Origin: Deinococcus aetherius
Lineage (GTDB): Bacteria > Deinococcota > Deinococci > Deinococcales > Deinococcaceae
DNA: 64,000 bases
Direction: 5' to 3'
Assembly (NCBI RefSeq): GCF_025997855.1
Contig: NZ_AP026560.1
Coordinates: 2,010,001 to 2,074,000, forward strand
A program made the translations under genes and the position numbers. This document shows, piece by piece, positions 56,185 to 64,000 of the stretch (within the stretch, counting starts at the first letter, position 1; each line of letters begins with the position of its first letter). Under the pieces are notes generated by a model that ran no database searches, had not been told where the DNA came from, and saw nothing but the letters and a program-made list of their open reading frames with translations.

Positions 56185-56682
56185 CTACCAGGTGTCACCC
56201 CCGCCGGGAGGCGGCCAGGCGCCCAGCATCCGGCGCAGCAAGATCACCTGACCGAGGTGGACGGCGTTGTGAAGGGCGTGGAGCGTCAGCTCGTAGCCCA
56301 GCGTCTCGCGCCCCCGCACCGGGCGCGACAGGTCCTCCTCCCGCGCCACACGTTTGATCTCGGCAAGCCCCTCCAGGAAGGCGCGACGTAAGGCGTCCCA
56401 GTCGTCCGTACCCGCTACGGGCCAGCCCTCAGTGGCGTGTCCAGGCAGGGCGGGCCGCTCACCCCGCGCCAGCGCCCGCGTGTACGACTGCCAGAAGTGC
56501 AGGTGAGCGACGATCTCGGCGACCGTATGAGGTGCACCCTCCACCCGGCGGCAGGCCAGCTCGGCGCTCAGGCCGTCCAGGGCGCGGCCGGGCGGCACGA
56601 AGGCGCTTCCCTCGTCGAGCAGCCGTTCGAGTGCCTGCGGTGGTGGGCCGAACAGCATCCCGTCGTGAGCTTCCCCAGTCAT
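56185..56682 (-). CDS. DinB-family protein
   Basis: A 165-residue four-helix-bundle protein of the DinB/YfiT type. Putative metal ligands are His in [12 protein letters not shown] and [17 protein letters not shown], the usual three-His pattern. DinB proteins are often damage-inducible or act as thiol-dependent transferases; this one's role is unknown. The family is expanded in deinococci. TAGGAT lies 6 nt before the ATG. Confidence 0.85.
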   Translation of the reverse strand: MTGEAHDGMLFGPPPQALERLLDEGSAFVPPGRALDGLSAELACRRVEGAPHTVAEIVAHLHFWQSYTRALARGERPALPGHATEGWPVAGTDDWDALRRAFLEGLAEIKRVAREEDLSRPVRGRETLGYELTLHALHNAVHLGQVILLRRMLGAWPPPGGGDTW

Positions 56683-56688
56683 GTCGTC

Positions 56689-56694
56689 ATCCTA
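56689..56694 (-). promoter_or_regulatory. -10 box of the DinB-family gene
   Basis: TAGGAT on the minus strand, 6 nt before the ATG at 56682. Confidence 0.5.
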
Positions 56695-56749
56695 CGGGGG
56701 TTGGAAAGGGGCAACGGGCCGACGGGCAGGGCGACCCGTTCGGCCCGGA

Positions 56750-56783
56750 CAAGAAAGACCGGGCCGCCCGCGAGCAGCCCGGC
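56750..56783 (-). terminator. terminator of the DAHP synthase gene
   Basis: On the minus strand, CCGGGC/GCCCGG stem with a 12-nt GC-rich loop, then TCTTTCTT. Confidence 0.72.
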
Positions 56784-56798
56784 CTCCTCCAGCTCTGC

Positions 56799-57893
<1,095 letters not shown>

Positions 57894-57899
57894 TCCCGC

Positions 57900-57905
57900 A
57901 GTGTA
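57900..57905 (-). promoter_or_regulatory. -10 box of the DAHP synthase gene
   Basis: TACACT on the minus strand, 6 nt before the ATG at 57893. Confidence 0.55.
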
Positions 57906-57983
57906 GAAAAGCCGCTCCCCGCAGGCCCCAGGCTGTGCTAGTCAATTGAAAAGAATTGTCCAGGTCCGGTCGGAGGCTCGCCG

Positions 57984-58403
57984 TCAGCCCTGTCCCTCCC
58001 GGCCCGGCTCGGGCGTGTTCACCATGTGCGCCGCCACCCGCGCCAGGGCCGCGTACAGCTCGCGGGCGTCGGCCTCCCCGATCTCGGGCGTCTCGCGCAG
58101 GGCGGCGTTCATGCACCCCAGCCACGCGCGGGCCCGGGTGGGCGTGATCTCGTGCGGGAGGTGCCGGGCGCGCAGGCGGGGGTGCCCGAACCGCTCGTGG
58201 TAGAGGGGCGGGCCGCCCAGAAAGCCGGTCAGGAAGGCGTACTGCTTCTCGGCGGTGAGCGTGAGGTCCGCCGGGAAGATGGGCGTGAGGTCGGGGTCGG
58301 CGGCCACGCGGGCGTAGAACCGCCGGACGAGGGCGGCCAGCGCGTCCGGGCCTATGCGGTCGTACAGGCTGCCGCCCTCGCTGAGGGTCAGAGGGGCCGT
58401 CAT
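57984..58403 (-). CDS. truncated haemoglobin (group 2 type)
   Basis: A 139-residue globin. Visible features are the B10 Tyr in LVRRFYARV, FPADLTLTAEKQYAFLTGFL, GGPPLYHERFGHPRLRARH and the proximal-His region RHLPHEI, and AWLGCMNAAL with the Trp at G8 typical of group 2. Such proteins bind O2 or NO. The start at 58403 follows TACCCT by 6 nt. Confidence 0.92.
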   Translation of the reverse strand: MTAPLTLSEGGSLYDRIGPDALAALVRRFYARVAADPDLTPIFPADLTLTAEKQYAFLTGFLGGPPLYHERFGHPRLRARHLPHEITPTRARAWLGCMNAALRETPEIGEADARELYAALARVAAHMVNTPEPGREGQG

Positions 58404-58409
58404 GGAACC

Positions 58410-58415
58410 AGGGTA
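58410..58415 (-). promoter_or_regulatory. -10 box of the haemoglobin gene
   Basis: TACCCT on the minus strand, 6 nt before the ATG at 58403. Confidence 0.55.
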
Positions 58416-58525
58416 GCGCGGGGGCGAGGGTGGGCGTTTCACCGGGCCCACAGACCCGGGGCCGATAGAAGGGAAGGGTGCGGGCCCTCCTTCCTCGCCC
58501 GCGCCCTCCTCTCGTCAGACCTCGC

Positions 58526-59527
58526 TCAACTCCACTGCCAGACCGTCGGCTCGAACTCGTAGTTCCCGGCGACGATCCGGCGGACGTGCCCGAGGGCGGG
58601 GAAGGGGAAGTGGTAGCCCGTCACCCACATCTTGTCCTCGACCACCTGATCGAAGAGGCGCTGGCGGGTGCGGGCGGCGAGGGGGCCGTCGGTGTCGAAG
58701 GAGACGTAGGCGCCCCGGTGCCGCAGGCTGAGCAGGAAGTGCCCGGCGGCGTCCCCGAAGACCATCAGCCCCTCGTTCCCGCTTCCGCCGCGCACCGCGA
58801 GGTGGTTCAGGGTGTGCCCCGGCGAGGCGACGGCGGTGAGGCCGGAGACGATCTCGTCGCCCGGCTGAATCAGGGTGAAGCGGTCGCGCAGGCCGATCAG
58901 GTTGGCCTGCACGGCGGCGTTGGGGTTCGCCTGGGTGGTCCAGAACCCGAACTCGGCCGCCCCCATGACGTGCCTCGCCCCCGGAAAGGTGGGCTGCCCG
59001 CCCGTGGTCAGGCCGCCGATGTGGTCGCCGTGCCCGTGGGTGATGAACACCGTGTCGATGCCCGAGGGGTCGATCCCCGCCCGGCGCAGGTTGGCGAGGA
59101 GTTGCCCGCCCGTCCCGCCGCGCCCGGTGTCGATGAGCACGCGGTTGCGGCCCGTCTCGATCACCACGGGGTTGAAGTGGTTCACCGTGTTCGTGGCGGG
59201 CACCCCGTACTCGGCCAGCGTGGCGGCGAACTCCGCCTGCCGGTCGGGATTCGCCCCCCAGGTCGGCAGCACGGCGGGGAGCGGGGCGGTGCCGTCGCTG
59301 ACGACGTAGAGCGTCAGGTCACCGACCCGCTGGCGGTAGAAGCCGTTGCCGTTCATGGGTGCCGTGGGGGCGGGCGTCGCCTGCGCCGGGGCCGCGTTCT
59401 GCGCGCGGGCGAGGGGAGCGGCGGCCGTCACCAGCCCCGCCGCCCCCAGCAGGCGCAGGGTGTCGCGGCGGTTTACGGGTCGGTCGGGGGATTCGGGCGG
59501 GGTGGAAGATTCGGGCTGATCGCTCAT
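58526..59527 (-). CDS. Tat-exported MBL-fold metallo-hydrolase
   Basis: A 333-residue enzyme. The N-terminus has a twin-arginine signal (NRRDTLRLLGAAGLVTAAAP), meaning export of the folded metal-loaded protein. The MBL domain has VFITHGHGDHIGGL, SPGHTLNHLAV and VFGDAAGH; the last His is in TGYHFPFP. Similar proteins are lactonases or quorum-quenching-type enzymes, but the substrate is unknown. The ATG is preceded by AGGAGG. Confidence 0.9.
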   Translation of the reverse strand: MSDQPESSTPPESPDRPVNRRDTLRLLGAAGLVTAAAPLARAQNAAPAQATPAPTAPMNGNGFYRQRVGDLTLYVVSDGTAPLPAVLPTWGANPDRQAEFAATLAEYGVPATNTVNHFNPVVIETGRNRVLIDTGRGGTGGQLLANLRRAGIDPSGIDTVFITHGHGDHIGGLTTGGQPTFPGARHVMGAAEFGFWTTQANPNAAVQANLIGLRDRFTLIQPGDEIVSGLTAVASPGHTLNHLAVRGGSGNEGLMVFGDAAGHFLLSLRHRGAYVSFDTDGPLAARTRQRLFDQVVEDKMWVTGYHFPFPALGHVRRIVAGNYEFEPTVWQWS

Positions 59528-59610
59528 GGGTGGAACCTCCTGGGGTGCGGTGTCCCTTCGACGTTAAGCGGTCAGTCTGTGACCTGGGTCCGGCGGTCTT
59601 CCGAATTCGT

Positions 59611-60264
59611 TCAGCCTGTCCCGTTCCGGGCCTCGGGGGGGCGACCCCGTTTCAGCCCGAACAGCGCGAGGCCCGCCGCCATCGCCGGGCCGCTGCCGAG
59701 CGCGAAGACGAGAGTGCCCCAGCCCACCAGGCCGCCGAGCGCCCACCCCACGGCGAGCACGGCGAGTTCGATCCCGGTGCGGACCCGGGCCACTTCCCAG
59801 CCCGTCACCCGGCTCAGGCCCAGGATCAGGCCATCGCGCGGCCCGGCGCCCAGCCCGGCGGCGACGTAGGTCCCGGTGGCGAGCCCCAGCAGCGCCACCC
59901 CGAGGAGAAACTGAGCCCAGCGCCCCGGCAACGCCACCGGGTCGGGCACGAGCGGCCCCAGCACGTCGAGGAACAGGCCGATCAGGAGGACGTTGACGAC
60001 CGTTCCCGGGCCGATGGGCTCGCGCAGCCGCAGCGCCGTGAAGGCGACGATCAGCACGCCCGTCAGGATGCTGACCATACCGATGCTGAGGGGCAGGTGC
60101 CGGGTCACGCCGAGGTGCAGCACCTCCCAGGGGGCCAGACCCACCCGCGCGTCGAGCATCAGACGCAGGCTCAGGCCGTACAGGAAGAGGCCGAAGACGA
60201 GGAGGAGAAAGCGCCGCCACACCGGCTGGGCGGTGACGAAGGCGAGCGGGGCGGGGCGGGTCAC
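59611..60264 (-). CDS. YczE/YyaS/YitT-type membrane protein
   Basis: A 217-residue protein with five or six hydrophobic segments. It has the YczE pattern LFLYGLSLRLMLDARVGLAPWEVLHLG, then GTYVAAGLGAGPRDGLILGL. The function is unknown. GTG start at 60264, 7 nt after TACGCT. Confidence 0.85.
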   Translation of the reverse strand: MTRPAPLAFVTAQPVWRRFLLLVFGLFLYGLSLRLMLDARVGLAPWEVLHLGVTRHLPLSIGMVSILTGVLIVAFTALRLREPIGPGTVVNVLLIGLFLDVLGPLVPDPVALPGRWAQFLLGVALLGLATGTYVAAGLGAGPRDGLILGLSRVTGWEVARVRTGIELAVLAVGWALGGLVGWGTLVFALGSGPAMAAGLALFGLKRGRPPEARNGTG

Positions 60265-60271
60265 GCGGGCG

Positions 60272-60277
60272 AGCGTA
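60272..60277 (-). promoter_or_regulatory. -10 box of the YczE-type gene
   Basis: TACGCT on the minus strand, 7 nt before the GTG at 60264. Confidence 0.5.
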
Positions 60278-60353
60278 GCATCCCCACCGTCTTCCCCACC
60301 CCATCCCCTAAACTGTCAGGGTTGCCGCGCCTGACGCGGGGAAGAGGTCAACT

Positions 60354-61451
<1,098 letters not shown>

Positions 61452-61463
61452 GGGCGGAGGGCA

Positions 61464-61510
61464 GAAGGCAGAGGGCGAAGGCTTCCCGGACGCCCTCTGC
61501 CTTCCGCTTT
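61464..61510 (+). terminator. hairpin terminator after ychF
   Basis: AAGGCAGAGGGCG/CGCCCTCTGCCTT, a 13-bp stem with a 14-nt loop, then CCGCTTTCC. The U-tract is weak. Confidence 0.65.
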
Positions 61511-61565
61511 CCGTCCTGACCGCCGCCCGGACGTGTTCCCTTCGCTGCGCTAGAGTGCCGTCCCG

Positions 61566-62153
61566 ATGGCCGAGCCTCCACCCGCCCCCGACGCCGCCCA
61601 CCCGCCCGCCCGCGACGGTGTGACGCTGGTCGTGACGGAGTTCGTGCGTTCCTCACGGGTGCGGGAGTACGAGGCCTGGGCGGCCGACCTCCACGAGCGG
61701 CTCGCGCGGCAGCCGGGGTTCGTGGGCGTTCACGTGCTGCGGGGGCAGGGCGGGAATCTGGCCGAGTACGTGACGCTGGTGCGCTTCGCCTCGCCGGAGG
61801 CCCTGGGCGTCTGGCGGGCGTCGCCCGAGTACGCGTCGGCGCTCCGCAGGCTGCCCGAGTTCACTGCGGGCGAGGTCGATTACCGCGAGTCGGTGGGGCT
61901 GGAGGCGTGGTTCGACCGCCCGGCCCGGCCCGCCGCCGCGCCGCCCTTCTGGAAGAACGTGCTGCTGGGCTTCGTGGGCGTGTATCCCCTCATCCTGCTG
62001 TTCACCCTGCTGTGTCGCCCGCTCGTGCAGGGCTGGCCGTGGTGGGCCGCCATCCTGCCCTCGGCGCTGCTGGCGACCGTCTTTCTGAACTGGCCGGTGT
62101 TGCCGTTGCTGTCGCGTCTGCTGCGCGGGTGGCTGTACCCCGACCAACGCTAG
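61566..62153 (+). CDS. antibiotic biosynthesis monooxygenase-like domain membrane protein
   Basis: A 195-residue protein. Residues about 18-100 form an ABM-like ferredoxin fold (TLVVTEFVRSSRVREYEAW, QPGFVGVHVLRG, YVTLVRFASPEAL). Two hydrophobic helices follow (VLLGFVGVYPLILLFTLLC and WWAAILPSALLATVFLNWPV), giving a membrane-anchored ABM domain, a combination seen in small uncharacterised proteins. TAGAGT lies 9 nt before the ATG. Confidence 0.82.
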   Translation: MAEPPPAPDAAHPPARDGVTLVVTEFVRSSRVREYEAWAADLHERLARQPGFVGVHVLRGQGGNLAEYVTLVRFASPEALGVWRASPEYASALRRLPEFTAGEVDYRESVGLEAWFDRPARPAAAPPFWKNVLLGFVGVYPLILLFTLLCRPLVQGWPWWAAILPSALLATVFLNWPVLPLLSRLLRGWLYPDQR

Positions 62154-62157
62154 CCCC

Positions 62158-62844
62158 TCACGCTCCCGCCCGGGCCAGGGCGCCCCGCATGGCGGAGAGG
62201 GGATTTTCGACCACCCGCCCGTGACCGGGAGCGAGGCGCGTCGGAGTCAGGTCGGCGAGGCGGCGGGCGCTCGTGACGGCCGTCGGCGCGTGCCAGGTGG
62301 CGAAGGCCGGGAAGGGGAAGAACCAGCGGCGCTCGCTGACGACCGTCACGCCCCCGACGGTGTGGTAGGAGTCCCCCGCGATCAGGGTGCCGTCGCGCGT
62401 GTCGAGGAGGGCGATCTGGCCGGGGGTGTGGCCGGGCGCGGCGACCACCCGCAGGCTCCCGACCTCATCACCGTCCCGCAGCGGCTCCACCGGAACGGCG
62501 CTGGGTTGGAGGCCGCCACGCAGGGGAACCTGAGGCTCCCCCGGGTCGAGCTGCCGTTCGCCCCGCAGCAGCCGGGCGTCCCGGGCAGAGAGGAGGACGG
62601 GCACGTCAGGCAACGCCGCGTGCAGCGCGTCCAGGCTCCCGGTGTGGTCCACGTGGGCGTGCGTCAGGACGATGCGTCGGATGGGCTGTCCGAGGGTCTG
62701 CGCGGCCTTCAGGAAAGCGGGCGCACTTCCGGCGACTCCCGTGTCCACCAGGGTCAGCCCGTCCGTCTCCTCTACCAGGTACGCGTTGACGAGGCCGAAG
62801 CGGGTGAGCTGGTGCAGGTGCGAGCCTTGTCGGGTGTGTCGCAT
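62158..62844 (-). CDS. MBL-fold metallo-hydrolase under TetR-type control
   Basis: A 228-residue enzyme with VLTHAHVDHTGSLDAL, AAPGHTPGQIALL, LIAGDSYHTVGG and LAPGHGRVV, a complete set of MBL metal ligands. Substrate unknown. It has a GAGGAGG ribosome site and shares a 92-bp divergent promoter region with the TetR gene at 62937, whose product is its likely repressor. Confidence 0.9.
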   Translation of the reverse strand: MRHTRQGSHLHQLTRFGLVNAYLVEETDGLTLVDTGVAGSAPAFLKAAQTLGQPIRRIVLTHAHVDHTGSLDALHAALPDVPVLLSARDARLLRGERQLDPGEPQVPLRGGLQPSAVPVEPLRDGDEVGSLRVVAAPGHTPGQIALLDTRDGTLIAGDSYHTVGGVTVVSERRWFFPFPAFATWHAPTAVTSARRLADLTPTRLAPGHGRVVENPLSAMRGALARAGA

Positions 62845-62884
62845 GGGTGACTCCTCCTCAAAACGAAAGACGTTCGCCTTGACG

Positions 62885-62905
62885 GTGAACAGCGTACGCT
62901 TTCAC
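62885..62905. promoter_or_regulatory. probable TetR operator, site 1
   Basis: GTGAAC-AGCGTACGCT-TTCAC: a perfect 10-bp central palindrome with GTGAA/TTCAC flanks (one-base offset). It covers the -10 box of the MBL gene (TACGCT, minus strand, 62891-62896) and the -35 region of the tetR gene. Confidence 0.78.
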
Positions 62906-62919
62906 GTCACTTCCGTCAA
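62891..62919 (-). promoter_or_regulatory. promoter of the MBL hydrolase gene
   Basis: -35 TTGACG (62914-62919), exact 17-nt spacer, -10 TACGCT (62891-62896), on the minus strand. Confidence 0.75.
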
Positions 62920-62929
62920 GACGTACACT
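62901..62929 (+). promoter_or_regulatory. promoter of the tetR gene
   Basis: -35 TTCACG (62901-62906), 17-nt spacer, -10 TACACT (62924-62929), 7 nt before the ATG. The two divergent promoters overlap, and a second inverted copy of the operator half (GCGAACAGTGTACGTC on the minus strand, 62921-62936) lies over the -10 and start. Confidence 0.75.
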
Positions 62930-62936
62930 GTTCGCT

Positions 62937-63497
62937 ATGGTCTACCCGGCGAAGCTCACCCCCGAGGCGATCTTTCAGGCGGCCCTCGACCTCCTTGAAG
63001 GCGGGGGGGACGGGGCACTGAACATGCGGGCGCTGGCCGAGCGGCTCAGCGTTCGCCCCAGCAGCCTCTACCGGCACTATCCCGACCGGGCGGCCCTGGT
63101 CGCGGCGCTGGAGGACCACGCGGCCCTCGCGCTGCACGGCGCGTTGAGGGAGGCCAGCCGAGACCTGCCCCCCGGGGAGGCCCTGGGCGCCGCCGCCCAC
63201 GCTTACCTTGACTACGCGCGGGCTCACCCGCACCTCTACGGGCTGATGCTCGCCCCGCGTGCCCCTGCACCCGCCGGACCCGGCCCGGGTAAGGACCTGT
63301 GGAACCACGTCCTGCACCTCGTCGGCGCGGTGACCGGCCAGCCGGACGACACGGGCGCCGCCGTCGCGTACTGGGCCTTTTTGCACGGCTACGTCCAGCT
63401 CGAACGCAGCGGGGGGTTCGGGTTGAGCGGCCCCCGGGGCGGCTTCGAGCGGGGGCTGGACGCCCTGATCCGGGGGCTTTCCCCTGTCCTCCCGTAA
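62937..63497 (+). CDS. TetR-family transcriptional regulator
   Basis: A 186-residue regulator. The N-terminal HTH is IFQAALDLLEGGGDGALNMRALAERLSVRPSSLYRHYPDRAAL (helix-turn-helix at about 28-47). The C-terminal ligand domain has AYLDYARAHPHLYGLML and YWAFLHGYVQLERSGGFGL, close to the TetR_C_13/33-type group. It probably represses itself and the divergent MBL gene via the palindromes between them; the inducer is unknown. Confidence 0.93.
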   Translation: MVYPAKLTPEAIFQAALDLLEGGGDGALNMRALAERLSVRPSSLYRHYPDRAALVAALEDHAALALHGALREASRDLPPGEALGAAAHAYLDYARAHPHLYGLMLAPRAPAPAGPGPGKDLWNHVLHLVGAVTGQPDDTGAAVAYWAFLHGYVQLERSGGFGLSGPRGGFERGLDALIRGLSPVLP

Positions 63498-63545
63498 CGA
63501 AGGCGAGGGCTACCGCTCCCCCGCCCCCCGACCTGTTGCCCCGCC

Positions 63546-64000
<455 letters not shown>

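Overview
This 64 kb window is GC-rich chromosomal DNA that reads like a member of Deinococcus (Deinococcota). This is inference from gene content (SufR-like/Mrp pair, YczE-type protein, GH15 enzyme, many secreted lipoproteins, HD-GYP/GGDEF proteins) and from a strong sequence habit: more than twenty genes have a TANNNT -10 box 6-7 nt before an ATG/GTG start and no Shine-Dalgarno, i.e. leaderless transcripts. No phage, plasmid, IS transposase, rRNA or CRISPR array was seen. There is one tRNA (Ala, anticodon CGC).

Layout. 1-2.9 kb: CoA-transferase subunits and an alpha/beta hydrolase, then a decayed homoserine acetyltransferase-like gene and a 5'-truncated livF, broken head-to-head at the same point. 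3-9.3 kb: GDSL lipoprotein, APH-type kinase, and a NarL-type response regulator with a multi-GAF histidine kinase, separated by a repeat-filled spacer. 9.3-17 kb: peptide-binding lipoprotein, Hsp33, nucleotidyltransferases, M50 protease, hemolysin III, DLH hydrolase. 17-20 kb: guaB interrupted by a full-length LAGLIDADG intein next to the catalytic cysteine, then tRNA-Ala. 20-25.4 kb: a two-gene cyclic-di-GMP module (winged-helix protein with degenerate GGDEF; TPR-HD-GYP-TPR-GGDEF). 25.6-33.8 kb: subtilisin lipoprotein, beta-propeller protein, small secreted protein, phosphoesterase, MBL hydrolase, YbjN, citrate synthase, TsaB. 34-38.3 kb: sugar ABC importer (binding protein and two permeases, no ATPase) and an SsuD-like monooxygenase. 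38.5-44 kb: FUN14, ECF sigma factor, PKD-CAP lipoprotein, a Cys-less sulfite-oxidase-fold protein coupled to a histidine kinase, and two secreted proteins. 44-51 kb: E1 alpha/beta of a 2-oxoacid dehydrogenase, C39 peptidase-TPR, GH15, alpha/alpha-toroid protein. 51-53.6 kb: the conserved rpmH-rnpA-yidD-yidC operon. 53.7-64 kb: Mrp/SufR-like/2H operon, DinB, DAHP synthase-chorismate mutase, truncated haemoglobin, Tat-exported MBL, YczE, YchF, ABM membrane protein, an MBL/TetR divergent pair with a clear operator, and the C-terminus of an FtsW-type protein.

Several families of short dispersed intergenic repeats punctuate the window (8.2, 12.6, 29.8, 37.0, 38.4, 39.6, 45.5 and 51.0 kb). The most notable observations are the GuaB intein, the dual-domain c-di-GMP protein with its degenerate winged-helix partner, the head-to-head livF/metX-like scar, and the Cys-less SUOX-fold/kinase pair.
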